Origin: VRUE01 sp963698085
Lineage (GTDB): Bacteria > Actinomycetota > Thermoleophilia > Solirubrobacterales > 70-9
Assembly: GCA_963698085.1 (NCBI GenBank)
Contig: OY969122.1
Span: 1,798,001-1,862,000 of the forward strand
Length of the DNA: 64,000 bases
Direction of reading: 5' to 3'
Shown here: positions 1-9,200 of the stretch, piece by piece
How positions within the stretch are numbered: the stretch's first letter is position 1
Layout of the letters: every line of letters starts with the position of its first letter
Position numbers and translations under genes: made by a program
Notes under the pieces: model-generated
The model's input: the letters and a program-made list of their open reading frames with translations, nothing else
Databases searched by the model: none
What the model was told of the DNA's origin: nothing

Positions 1-221
1 CCCAGCTTCATCGCCGCGCCTTTCATCTGACCGAGCGCGCCGACCATCTTCATCGCGGTCTCGAGGTGGCGCTGCTCGAGCTTCTCCTTGCTGTCCTCCT
101 CGGAGCGGGCGACGTTGGTCGCCTTGGTGCCGGCGTAGCGGGCACCCTGCACGCCGACGATCGAGCCGAGCTTCGCCGAGCGGCGAATTCGTCCCTTGGG
201 GATCTTCGAGTCGTCGGCCAT
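1..221 (-). CDS. ABC1 (UbiB/ADCK-like) atypical kinase family protein, 5' part
   Basis: Only the first 73 codons are in the window; the gene runs off the left edge. The start is the ATG at 219-221 on the minus strand. The peptide begins with a basic stretch (KGRIRRSAKLG), continues through a heptad-like charged helix, and reaches LGQMKGAAMKLG at the edge. That last segment is the KxGQ-type motif that marks the N-terminal extension of ABC1/UbiB atypical kinases, ATP-dependent proteins linked to isoprenoid-quinone or lipid metabolism. It is divergent from the L25 gene, whose start is only 29 bp away, so the two promoters must share this short gap. The kinase core is not visible, so the family call rests on the N-terminal motif alone. 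Confidence 0.72.
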   Translation of the reverse strand, partial: MADDSKIPKGRIRRSAKLGSIVGVQGARYAGTKATNVARSEEDSKEKLEQRHLETAMKMVGALGQMKGAAMKL

Positions 222-250
222 CGCCTGAAGTTGTACTCTCTCCCGTCCCG

Positions 251-946
251 ATGGCTCGCACCCGCGAAAAGCTGAAAGTCGCGCCGCGCACCGATTTCGG
301 CTCGCGCAGCTCCCGCCGCCTGCGCAACGGTGGGCAGGTTCCGGGCGTCGTCTATGGGGGTGGATCGGAGGCCAGGGCGTTCCAGGCGGGCGAACGCGAG
401 ATCCGCTCCGTGCTCGCCGGCGGCCAGGCTCTCTTCGATCTCGAGCTGGAGGGGTCGAAAGCGGTTCCGGTTGTGGTCAAGGAGCAGCAGCTGCACCCGG
501 TGCGCGGCAACCTCCAGCACATCGATCTTCAGGAAGTGAGACTCGACGAGGAGATCCAGGCCGAGGTGGCGATTGAGCTCGAGGGCGCCGAGACCGCCCC
601 CGGCGTCAAAGAGGGTGGTGTGCTCGAGCACGTCACCCGCGAGATCACCGTCGAAGCGCTGCCTACCGAGATCCCCGAGCGGCTGATTGCCGACGTCTCC
701 GAGATGGAGATCAACGACACCGTGCAGCTGTCCTCAATTGCCGCTCCTGAGGGAGTCAAATTCGTCGCCGATGACCTCGACGAGGTCACCATCGCCACGC
801 TTTCTCCGCCGCGGGTTGAGGAAGAGCCCGAGCCCGCCGTCGAGGAGGAGGCCGAGCTGGTCGGCGAGGAGGGCGAGGCCCCCGCTGCCGAGGAGGGCGG
901 CGAGGAGGGCGAGGGCGGCGATTCCGGCGACTCCGGCGGGGAGTAG
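251..946 (+). CDS. rplY: 50S ribosomal protein L25 (Ctc/TL5 form)
   Basis: 231 aa. The N-terminal L25 domain (about residues 4-92, with the GQVPGVVYGGG signature near residue 28) binds 5S rRNA. It is followed by the C-terminal beta domain found in the long Ctc/TL5 form (about 95-185). A very acidic Glu/Gly tail (about 190-231) is longer and more repetitive than in most homologues. The ATG at 251 follows a pyrimidine-rich stretch without an obvious ribosome binding site. The stop codon is followed after 3 nt by the pth reading frame, so L25 and pth are very likely translated from one mRNA. The L25-pth pairing is common in bacteria. Confidence 0.93.
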   Translation: MARTREKLKVAPRTDFGSRSSRRLRNGGQVPGVVYGGGSEARAFQAGEREIRSVLAGGQALFDLELEGSKAVPVVVKEQQLHPVRGNLQHIDLQEVRLDEEIQAEVAIELEGAETAPGVKEGGVLEHVTREITVEALPTEIPERLIADVSEMEINDTVQLSSIAAPEGVKFVADDLDEVTIATLSPPRVEEEPEPAVEEEAELVGEEGEAPAAEEGGEEGEGGDSGDSGGE

Positions 947-949
947 CCA

Positions 950-1567
950 CTGTCCATCTTCCGCCGTCGCGGCGGTCGCGGCGAGGCCGACCCGGGCGAC
1001 GGCGACCGCATCCTGATCGTCGGCCTCGGCAACCCCGGCAACGAGCACGCCGGCAGCCGCCACAACCTCGGCTTTGAGATCGGGGCAGAGCTTTCGCGCC
1101 GCTGGGAATTGCCGCGGGCGAAGAAGAAGTTCGGCGGGCTGATCGCCGAAGGCCGCATCCGTCCGAGCGGCCCGCGGGTGGCGATCCTGCTGCCGCAGAC
1201 CTACATGAACGCCTCTGGCGACTCGGTGGGCCCGGCGCGCGGCTCGCTGAAGGCGCCGCTCGACCGGGTCATCGTCCTGCACGATGAGATCGACTTGCCG
1301 TTCGGCGAGGTGCAGAGCCGGCTCGGCGGCGGTCTGGCGGGCCACAACGGGCTGAAGAGCCTCAAACAGGGCTTGGGCAGCCCCGAGTTCTGGCGGGTGC
1401 GGGCCGGCGTCGGCCGCCCCGACTCGACCGACCCCGAGATCGTCTCCGCCTATGTGCTCGGTCGCTTCCGCGAGCCGCGAGCCGAGGTCGAGGCGCTGGT
1501 CATTCGCGCCGCCGGGGAGACCGAGCGCCTCGTCGAGCAGCTAGGTTCTCCGGCCGATGAACGCTGA
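950..1567 (+). CDS. pth: Peptidyl-tRNA hydrolase, apparently starting at CTG
   Basis: Cleaves peptidyl-tRNA released from stalled ribosomes, recycling tRNA. The core is complete: IVGLGNPG at about residue 22, RHNLGFE with the catalytic His, TYMNASG, LHDEIDLPFG with the catalytic Asp, and GGGLAGHNGLKS. The first ATG/GTG/TTG in this frame is the TTG at 1109, downstream of the catalytic His, so it cannot be the start. Between the L25 stop (944-946, same frame) and the core the only plausible initiator is CTG at 950. It lies 6 nt after a GGGGAG ribosome binding site (938-943) and gives a product starting SIFRRRGGRGEA after the initiator. The predicted length of 205 aa fits the family. The end overlaps the crotonase gene by 11 nt. 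Confidence 0.88.
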   Translation: MSIFRRRGGRGEADPGDGDRILIVGLGNPGNEHAGSRHNLGFEIGAELSRRWELPRAKKKFGGLIAEGRIRPSGPRVAILLPQTYMNASGDSVGPARGSLKAPLDRVIVLHDEIDLPFGEVQSRLGGGLAGHNGLKSLKQGLGSPEFWRVRAGVGRPDSTDPEIVSAYVLGRFREPRAEVEALVIRAAGETERLVEQLGSPADER

Positions 1568-2282
1568 GCGCACCAGCTACGCGGTCGACCCGCAGGGCGT
1601 TGCCCTGTTGCGCCTCGAGCGGCCCGAGGCCCGCAACGCGATCGACACGCAGATGCTGGTCGAGATGCTCGAGCACCTGGCGGTAGCGCGCGCTGACGAT
1701 GCGGTGCGCGTGCTCGTCCTCAGCTCCTCCGACCAGATGGGACTCTCCGCCGGCGCTGACGTCAAGGAGCAGCTCGACGAGGGGGGCAAGGTGCGCCGCA
1801 TGCAGCTCTTCGCCGACCTCTACGACGCGATCGCCGGTTTCCCCAAGCCGACGGTGGCGGCGTGTCATGGCGACGTTGTCGGCGGGGGCGCCGAGATCGC
1901 CGTCGCCTGCGACATGCGGGTCGGCGGCGCCAACCTGCGCATGCGCTTTCCCGGTGCGGCGCTCGGCGTCCCGGTCGGCCCGGCCCGGCTGGTGACCCTC
2001 TGCGGCCTCGCCGCCGCCAAGTACCTGCTCTTCAGCTCGCGCACGGTCGGCGCCGACGAGGCCCTGCGCCTCGGCCTGGTCAACCGGGCAGCCCCGGCGG
2101 CGAGCACGGAGGAAGCAGCTATCGAGCTCGCGACCGCGGTCGCCGCGCACTCACCCGAAGCGGTCGCCCGCCTCAAGCGGATGCTGCACGAGTGGGACGA
2201 CGTCGAGGGCCGTTCCCGGGCCGAGGGCGAGGGCCAGGTCGAGTGGCAGCGCTCCGGGCCAGGGCTGCCCTCCGGCAAATAG
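1557..2282 (+). CDS. Enoyl-CoA hydratase/isomerase (crotonase) family protein
   Basis: 241 aa crotonase fold. The two oxyanion-hole segments are recognisable: LSAGADVKE near residue 63 and GDVVGGGAEIAVACD near residue 104. The positions that carry the two catalytic glutamates in true hydratases look substituted. The FPE motif reads FPGAALG, and the second Glu region reads AAKYLLFSS, with Lys where Glu is expected. So it probably binds an acyl-CoA but may not hydrate enoyl-CoA. It begins inside the end of pth (11-nt overlap, different frame), implying translational coupling. The C-terminus is short and polar. Substrate unknown. Confidence 0.82.
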   Translation: MNAERTSYAVDPQGVALLRLERPEARNAIDTQMLVEMLEHLAVARADDAVRVLVLSSSDQMGLSAGADVKEQLDEGGKVRRMQLFADLYDAIAGFPKPTVAACHGDVVGGGAEIAVACDMRVGGANLRMRFPGAALGVPVGPARLVTLCGLAAAKYLLFSSRTVGADEALRLGLVNRAAPAASTEEAAIELATAVAAHSPEAVARLKRMLHEWDDVEGRSRAEGEGQVEWQRSGPGLPSGK

Positions 2283-2370
2283 CCGTTTGGCCAGCGGCGC
2301 TTGCGCATTCGCCGCCGGGCTGGATAGGGTCGCGCTCGTCCGCCCAATCGCTCTTTACCTGGAGGGTCGC

Positions 2371-3720
2371 TTGAAAGTCCTCGCTTCGGTCCTGATCGCC
2401 CTCGGTTGCCTGCTCGTCGCGCCTGCCGCGGCGCTCTCCGCCGAATACACCGTCGACAGCACGCTCGACGAACCGGACGCTTCGGTGGGCGTGGCCGGAT
2501 GCCTCACCGCCGGTCTGAAATGCACCTTGCGTGCAGCGGTCCAGGAGTCGAACAATTCGGTTGCGACCAAAGACACGATCAAATTCGCCGCTGCCTTCAA
2601 CGGCGAGCTCGCCGACACGATCGCCCTCGGCGCGAGCTTCCCGATCATCACCGATCCGGTGACGATCGACGGCGACGGCGCCGGCCAGTGCACGACTGCC
2701 GCCGCGGTTCTCGGGCCATGCGTAGGGGTCAGCGGCCCAAGTGGCGGCTTCGGCCTCCAAGTCGAAGACAACGAAGTCACGATCGAGGGGCTCGCGGTGA
2801 CCGGCGCGTTGACCGGCATCAACGTGATCAACGCCTCCCAGGACTTCATCGCGCGCGACAACTGGATCGGGGTGAAACTCGATGGCAGCGCCGGCGCCAA
2901 CAACACGGGGATCTTCCTCGACCCCAACTCGAGCTCGGCGACGATTGGCGGCACCGCAGCCGCCGATCGCAACGTGATCGCCAACAACAACAACGTCGGC
3001 CTCGACATCGAGGGCGCCGACGGCGCCTTGGTTCGAGGCAACTACTTCGGCGTCGCGCCGAACGGCACCACCGCGGCGCCCACTCCCGTCAATGTCGAGG
3101 TAACCGATTCGACCGCCGGCGGAGGGTTCCAGGCTGAGGGCAACGAGATCGGTGCAACGATCGAAGGTGCGGCTGCGCCGTGCGATGACGGCTGCAACGT
3201 GATCTCTGGAGCGACCTCGACCGGTGTCGATCTCCACGGGAACGGCGCTGCTCAGAACGAGGCTCCGGCCAGCGGATCGACGACCGTGCACGGCAACTAC
3301 GTCGGCTTGAGCGCGGCGGGGACGGCGGTCATCGCCAACACGACCTACGGCGTTCTCTCCTACGAAGCCGCAAACGTCACGATCGGCGGCGAAGAAAACG
3401 GCGACGCCAACTTCTTCGCCGGGGGCGGGACCGGTATCTATCACCAGGACGGCGAGGACTTTGCCGCCATCGGCAACATCATCGGCTCCGGCCCGAGCGG
3501 AGCGGACGTCACGCCGCCCGGGTTGGGCGTGTTCGTCTACTGCCTGAACCTGGGGACGGCGGGTGTCGATCCGGTGACGGTCGACGGGAACGTCTTCCGC
3601 ATGGAAGGCGGCATCGGGGTCGAAGAGAAGTTCGGCAATGCCGACATCGAAGGAACTTCATCGAAGGAGCCCAGTATGGGATCTTCACCCTGGGCGATCC
3701 GCCGGGGGCGGGCAATCTGA
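2371..3720 (+). CDS. Secreted CSLREA-domain parallel beta-helix protein, N-terminal part before a frameshift
   Basis: The chosen start is the TTG at 2371, preceded by GGAGGG at 2361-2366; it gives a clean signal peptide of about 24 residues ending AAALSA. Then comes the CSLREA-type segment (YTVDSTLDEPDA ... KCTLRAAVQESN), followed by repeated beta-helix turns rich in N, G, I and V (for example GNYFGVAPNGTT). From about 3652 this frame degenerates (TSSKEPSMGSSPW) and stops at 3720. The neighbouring frame resumes typical beta-helix sequence (NFIEGAQYGIFT) from 3654. A single missing base at about 3652-3654 explains this. With the downstream part it would encode about 770 aa. The function is probably cell-surface or extracellular carbohydrate binding or lysis; this is not certain. 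Confidence 0.8.
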   Translation: MKVLASVLIALGCLLVAPAAALSAEYTVDSTLDEPDASVGVAGCLTAGLKCTLRAAVQESNNSVATKDTIKFAAAFNGELADTIALGASFPIITDPVTIDGDGAGQCTTAAAVLGPCVGVSGPSGGFGLQVEDNEVTIEGLAVTGALTGINVINASQDFIARDNWIGVKLDGSAGANNTGIFLDPNSSSATIGGTAAADRNVIANNNNVGLDIEGADGALVRGNYFGVAPNGTTAAPTPVNVEVTDSTAGGGFQAEGNEIGATIEGAAAPCDDGCNVISGATSTGVDLHGNGAAQNEAPASGSTTVHGNYVGLSAAGTAVIANTTYGVLSYEAANVTIGGEENGDANFFAGGGTGIYHQDGEDFAAIGNIIGSGPSGADVTPPGLGVFVYCLNLGTAGVDPVTVDGNVFRMEGGIGVEEKFGNADIEGTSSKEPSMGSSPWAIRRGRAI

Positions 3721-3731
3721 TCGCCGACAAC

Positions 3732-4682
3732 GTGATCGGCGAATCCACGACCAACGGGATCCTGATCGAAAACGACTTCAACCTGGTGCTCCACAATGCG
3801 ATCTACGGTTCTGGCGCGGCGGGCGTCCGGATCCAGGATCCGACCGCCTTCCCGATCTTGTCTTCGACCGGCAACCTGATCGGTGGCAGCTCGGCGGCGG
3901 AAGAAAACACGATCCGCGAAAGCGGCGGCGACGCGATCGAGATCGTCGACATATCCATGAGCGAAGACGAAGACAGCCAGAACGGCGTCGGCCGCAATAA
4001 GGGCGACGAAAACGCCGGTCTCTTCATCGACCTCGTCGACAACGCCAACGCGGGCATCTTGCCGCCTACCTTTGCGACCTCGCAGCAGTCGAGCGCGAGC
4101 GGGAGCGGGGCGGAGCCGAACGCGACGATCCGCGTCTTCCGCAAGGCCGAAGCCGTCCCGGGCGAGATCGACTCCACCCTCGCCGAAACGACCGCCGACG
4201 GTAGCGGCAACTGGAAAGTCGCCTATCCGACGATCCCGACCGGGACGCTCGTCGCCGCGACGCAGACCAGCGTCGAAGGGGGCACCTCCGAGCTGGCGAT
4301 CGCCACGACTACGGCCGACCCCGCTGGCGGCGGAGGCGGCAGCACCGGCGGCGATACGAAGGACAAAGACAAAGACAAGGACGACAAAGGCAAGAAAGGC
4401 AAAGGCAAAGCCGACAAGAAAGCGCCTGAGACGACGATCATCAAAGGTCCGCGCGGACGGTCCCACAAACGCACCGCAAAGTTCAAATTCGTCTCCAGCG
4501 AGCCGAACTCCACCTTCCAGTGCAAGCTCGACAAGAAGCCGTTCAAACGCTGCCGCTCGCCGAAGAAATACAAAAGGCTGAAGCCGGGCAAACACGTCTT
4601 CAAGGTGCGGGCCATCGACGCCGCCGGCAACATTGACAAGACCCCGGCAAAGCGCAAATTCCGCGTGGTCGCCGCGAAATAG
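3732..4682 (+). CDS. Continuation of the frameshifted beta-helix protein, with C-terminal Ig-like domain
   Basis: The same gene as the preceding entry, read in the next frame. Homologous sequence starts at about 3654, while the first GTG usable as a start is at 3732. There is no signal peptide, so as an independent protein it would stay in the cytoplasm; it should be read as the downstream half of a broken or mis-sequenced gene. It carries more beta-helix turns, then a Lys/Asp-rich linker of repeated DK and GK (about residues 217-236). After that comes a compact Ig/FN3-like C-terminal domain with PETTIIKGP, FQCKLDKKPFKRC, HVFKVRAIDAAGN and RKFRV, a pattern common in exported Thermoleophilia proteins. 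Lys codons in the linker are mostly AAA/AAG mixed and Glu codons mostly GAA. Confidence 0.75.
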   Translation: MIGESTTNGILIENDFNLVLHNAIYGSGAAGVRIQDPTAFPILSSTGNLIGGSSAAEENTIRESGGDAIEIVDISMSEDEDSQNGVGRNKGDENAGLFIDLVDNANAGILPPTFATSQQSSASGSGAEPNATIRVFRKAEAVPGEIDSTLAETTADGSGNWKVAYPTIPTGTLVAATQTSVEGGTSELAIATTTADPAGGGGGSTGGDTKDKDKDKDDKGKKGKGKADKKAPETTIIKGPRGRSHKRTAKFKFVSSEPNSTFQCKLDKKPFKRCRSPKKYKRLKPGKHVFKVRAIDAAGNIDKTPAKRKFRVVAAK

Positions 4683-4689
4683 GCCCGGC

Positions 4690-5538
4690 TCAGCCGCTCC
4701 AGCTGGTCGAGTCGAGCTCCGTGCCGCCGGCGAAGGCCCGCGGCTGGCCGAGGACGTGCTCGGCGACGTCACGGAAACGGGCGACCCAGAGGTCGCCGGC
4801 GCGCGATCTCTTGGCAATCTCACCGAGCAGCTTGCCGAGTCGCTCCTCTCCCCACCAGTCGAGCATAGGCAGGTGGAGGACGAAGGTGGCGAAGCCGCCT
4901 TCTCCGGCGAGCCGGTCCAGCTCTCCTCTCAGGTAGGCAAGGAAGGCACCCGGGTCGAGCGGGTCGGGCGACTCGGCCATCTGCTTGCGCACTGGGCCGA
5001 GCCCGGGTAGGACGCAGCTGGCGTCGACGTGGCGCCACTGGAAGGGGAGCAGGACGACGCCGTTCTCGACTCCGGCCCCCTCGCCGGCCGGCGAGCAATA
5101 GCGCAGGCCGGCCTCGCCGAGGACCTCGACGCCGCCGCGGCCGAGCTGGCCACCAGGAGGGCGCAGGCCGGCCAAGTCGAGGCCCAGTGCTTCAAAAGCC
5201 CCCATTCCTCGCGACAGGTTTTTCGCCTGCGTGGCTGCCGAGAGGTCGCCCCACTGCTCGTGACGCCAGGCGTGGTAGGCCACCTCGTGGCCCCCGGCCG
5301 CGATCGCTCTCAGCGCATCCGGATAGAGCTCCGTGTTGAGGCCCTCGACGAAGAAAGTGGCGGTGAGGTCGCGTTGGGCCAGGGCATCGAGCAGACCCGG
5401 CAGGGCCAGGGTTGCGGTGAAGTGCTCACCCGGCGTGGCGTCGGCAGGGAACGCACCCAGCTCGATTTCCGCCGCCTCGCCGAGGTTGTCGAAGCTGAGG
5501 CAGAGCGCTCCGCGGGCACCGTCCGGCCACTCAGCCAC
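4690..5538 (-). CDS. Polysaccharide deacetylase (NodB-homology) family protein
   Basis: 282 aa, GTG start at 5536-5538. NodB-type metal-dependent carbohydrate esterase fold. LCLSFDNLGEA near residue 12 is the motif 1 region (usually TFDD, here SFDN). Further motifs are ATFFVEGLN, EVAYHAWRHEQW with the HxxxH-like metal site, and LRPPGGQLG. Motif 1 has Asn in place of the second Asp, which could weaken catalysis. No signal peptide is evident. A longer open frame upstream (to 5943) reads through a neighbouring gene and is not used. The gene follows the membrane-protein gene 5544-6071 by 5 nt on the same strand, so they are probably cotranscribed. Its 3' end converges on the beta-helix gene 8 bp away. 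Confidence 0.85.
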   Translation of the reverse strand: MAEWPDGARGALCLSFDNLGEAAEIELGAFPADATPGEHFTATLALPGLLDALAQRDLTATFFVEGLNTELYPDALRAIAAGGHEVAYHAWRHEQWGDLSAATQAKNLSRGMGAFEALGLDLAGLRPPGGQLGRGGVEVLGEAGLRYCSPAGEGAGVENGVVLLPFQWRHVDASCVLPGLGPVRKQMAESPDPLDPGAFLAYLRGELDRLAGEGGFATFVLHLPMLDWWGEERLGKLLGEIAKRSRAGDLWVARFRDVAEHVLGQPRAFAGGTELDSTSWSG

Positions 5539-5543
5539 CCGGC

Positions 5544-6071
5544 TCAGTCCTCGAGCAGCGCCGCGCTCCAGCGCTCGGGATCGCGCTTCGCCTGCTCGCG
5601 CGCCCAGCGGAAGTGGTGCTGTGCTGAGGCGAGCAGGATCGGGAAGCTGAGCAAGCCGGCGAGAGCGAAGCGGCGCGAGCCACGACCGGTCTCGGTCAAG
5701 AGGCTGAGCGCGCTGCTGATTCCCCAAACCCAGAGCACGGTGTTGTAAGCGGGCAGCTGGTCCTCGCGCAGCCCCTCGGCTTCGTCGAGCATCGGCACGC
5801 CGCCGTGCAGCGACCACGGCCAGGCCTTGAAGTGGACGGCGACGCCGGCTGCGCCGATCCCGGCGTTGAAGGCGGAGAGGCGCTCGCCCCACTTGCTGCC
5901 GCTCGCCGCCGCAGCGAGCCCCAGCGGGATCAGGGCACCCCAAAGCGCATAGGAACCGCGCCGCCCGAGCTGTGGCTCGAAGACCAGCCCGACCCCGGCG
6001 CGGGTCTCAAAGGCGTTGTGGACGAAGAGGCCCAGCGTGGAGCCGGCGGCGAATGGACGGCGGAGACGCAT
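5544..6071 (-). CDS. Multi-pass membrane protein of unknown function
   Basis: 175 aa, ATG start at 6069-6071. I see four hydrophobic stretches: GLFVHNAFETRAGVGLVF, YALWGALIPLGLAAAASG, an AFNAGIGAAGVAVHF region, and a segment from VLWVWGISSAL through FALAGLLSFPILLASA. The C-terminal end is charged and cytoplasm-like. I do not recognise the family. It lies immediately upstream of and cotranscribed with the polysaccharide deacetylase, so a role in envelope polysaccharide handling is possible. It is divergent from mfd, with about 150 bp between the two starts holding both promoters. Confidence 0.65.
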   Translation of the reverse strand: MRLRRPFAAGSTLGLFVHNAFETRAGVGLVFEPQLGRRGSYALWGALIPLGLAAAASGSKWGERLSAFNAGIGAAGVAVHFKAWPWSLHGGVPMLDEAEGLREDQLPAYNTVLWVWGISSALSLLTETGRGSRRFALAGLLSFPILLASAQHHFRWAREQAKRDPERWSAALLED

Positions 6072-6222
6072 TGGCAGGAGAGCGTAACTTGGAGTGGCAT
6101 TCTGGCGAGGTCCTGAGGTTGTCAGGCAAGGACGCAGGGCGAAGGCAAGGGGAGCGCACGATTAGTGCGTGACCCGCGGGCGCCGACCGAGGACGCCGCA
6201 TGACAAGCTCAGGGGCCGCCAG

Positions 6223-9200
6223 ATGTCACTCCGACCACTGATCGAGATAGCCGCCGAGAACGAGCGCCTGCACGCGCTCGCTGGTGAGGTGCGGGCGGCG
6301 AGCGGTGGCGAGCCGGTGGAGATCGGCGCGTCGGCGGCGCTGCGACCGCTGCTGCTAGCGACGCTGCTCGAGGACGAGCGCGGCCTGGCGGGCCGCCCGG
6401 CTCTGCTGGTCAGCGCCGACGATCGCTCCGCCCGTGATCTGGCCGCCGACCTGCGCGCCTACCTTGGCGCCCGCCGCGTCCGCTTCTATCCCTCGCGCGG
6501 GACCGGCTACGCCTCCCACGTGACCCCGCCCCCGCACCTGGTTGGGCTGCGGATCGACGCCCTCGACTCGCTGCGAGAGGAGGATGACGCGGTGGTGGTC
6601 GCCAGCGCCACGGCGCTCGCCGAGGCCGTGCCCGACGCGTCGCTCCGCCCAGCCGGTTTCAACCTCGAGCAGGGCGGGGAGGTCGAGCTCGACGGCGCTG
6701 CCCGCGACCTCGTCGCCGCCGGCTACGAGCGGGTCGAGCAGGTGGAGGAACGTGGCCAGTTCGCCGTCCGCGGCGGCATCCTCGACGTCTTCCCGGCAAC
6801 CGAGGAGCGCGCCGTGCGGATCGAGCTGTTCGGCGACGAGATCGAGTCGATGCGCTGGTTCTCGACCTTCACCCAGCGCTCGCTGGGCGATGCGGAGAGG
6901 GTCGAGCTGGCGCCCGCCGCGGAGCTCGACGCCGAGCACCGCGAGCTGGCCCAGCTCGCCGCGATGGAGGCGGAGGAAGAAGGGAAGCAGGCGCCGAGCG
7001 CGGCCGAGATCCTGCCGCTGGAGCACTTCGGAGCGCCGCTCGACCTCGTCCCGCCGGAGGCCGCCGTGATCCTCGCCGCCGCCGAGGAGATCGAGCCGGC
7101 CCTGCGCGACCACTGGGAGGACGCGACCGCCGCGATGCACGCCGATGACGCCCGCCACCTCTACGTCGACGTGGCGGCGCCGCTCGCCGCGCGCGCCGTG
7201 CTCGCGGTAGCTGGCGCTGGTGAGGACGACGGGGAAGCGTTTCGCGCCGCGCGCGCCGAGTCGCCGGCCCGCAGCGTCAAAGAGGCCGAGGGGGAGCTCG
7301 AGAAGCTGATCCGCTCCGGTTACCGCACGGTCGTCGCCTTCGACAACCGTGGCGAGGCGGAGCGCTCCCGCTACAGCCTCGAACGCCTTGACGCCGTCCT
7401 GCTCGACGGCGCCCGGCTCTCGCCCGAGCCGGGTCTCGCCTTCGCCGAGGCGCGCCTGCGCGAGGGCTTCGTCAGCCCCGAGCTGCGCCTCGCCGTCTTC
7501 CCCTTCCGCCGTCTCGTCCACAGGCGTCGCCGCGCCGAGGACCGGGCGCCGGGCGCCGGGCGCGGGCGGCTCGCCTTCAGCGACCTGCGGGTCGGCGACC
7601 ACGTAGTCCACGAGGATCATGGCGTCGCCCGCTTCGCCGGCTTCGAGACGCGCGAGGTCGGCGGCGTCAGCCGCGACTACCTCTACCTCGAATACAAGGG
7701 CGAGGACCGCGTCTACGTCCCCACCGACCAGCTGGCGAAGCTGAGTCGCTACGTTGGCGCCGGCGGCGAACCGGCGCTCTCGGCGCTTGGCGGCAAGCGC
7801 TGGCAGAACATGAAGGCGCGTGCCCGCAAAGCGGCGGGCGCCCTCGCGGGGGAGCTGCTCAACCTCTACGCGGAGCGACGGACCCGTAAGGGACACGCCT
7901 TCCCACCGGACGGCGAGTGGCAGATGACGATGGAGACCGCGTTCCCCTACCGCGAGACCGCCGACCAACTGGAAACGATCGAGGCGGTCAAGGGGGATAT
8001 GGAAGCGGAGCAGCCGATGGATCGGCTGGTCTGCGGCGACGTCGGCTTCGGCAAGACCGAGGTGGCTTTGCGGGCGGCGGTCAAGGCAGCCTCTGACGGC
8101 AAGCAGGTGATGATGCTGGCGCCGACCACGATCCTCGCCCAGCAGCACTTCGGCACCTTCCGCGAGCGCTTCGCCGACCTTCCCTTCACCCTCGACTGGG
8201 TTTCCCGCCTGCGCAAGCCGGCCGAGGTGAAAGAGGTGCTGAGGCGGTTCGAGGCGGGCGAGGTCGACGTGCTGGTCGGCACCCACCGGCTGCTCTCGCG
8301 CGACGTCCGCGCCAAGGACCTCGGCCTCTTGATCGTCGACGAGGAGCAGCGCTTCGGCGTCAAGCAGAAGGAGCTGCTGCGGCAGCTGAAGCTGAAGGTC
8401 GACGTGCTCTCCCTCTCGGCGACGCCGATCCCGCGCACCCTGCAGATGAGCCTCGCCGGGCTGCGCGACATCTCGGTGATCGAGACTCCACCCGAGGGGC
8501 GGCGCCCGGTGCGCACCTATGTCGGCCCCTACGACGAAGACCTTGTGCAGAGGGCGATCGAGCGCGAGCTCGAGCGCGGCGGCCAGGCTTTCTTCCTGCA
8601 CAACCGGATCGAGAGTCTGCCCGAGGTCGCCGAGCAGCTGCGTGGCCTGGTGCCGAAGGCGCGCGTGGCCGAAGCCCACGGGCAGATGGACGAGGTGGAG
8701 CTAGAGGAGACGATGATGCGCTTCCTGCGCGGCGAGGCTGACTGCCTGGTGACGACGACGATCATCGAGTCCGGCCTCGATATCCCGACCGCGAACACGC
8801 TGATAGTCGAGCGTGCCGACCGGCTCGGGCTCGCCCAGGCTTACCAAATCCGTGGACGCGTCGGGCGCTCGCGGGAGCGCGCCTTCGCCTACATGCTCTA
8901 TCCGTCGACCGAGACGCTGACCGAGGACGCGGCGGCCCGCCTGACGACGCTTGCCGACCACACCGAGCTTGGCTCGGGCTTCAAGATCGCGATGCGCGAC
9001 CTCGACATTCGCGGCGCCGGTGACCTACTCGGCGACGAGCAGTCGGGCCACGTCGCCGCGGTCGGCTTCGAGCTGTACTGCCAGATGATCGATGAGGCGG
9101 TCGCCGAGGCGAGTGCCGCCGGCGAGGGGGCGGAGGCGCCGGAGCCACTGCGCTTCGACGTTCCGGTCGATGCTTACTTGCCGGCCTCCTTCATCCCCTT

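Noticed and set aside
6355..8679. 774-aa open frame on the minus strand inside mfd
   Set aside because: Shadow of the high-GC mfd coding sequence; no domain pattern, while the plus-strand Mfd is unambiguous.
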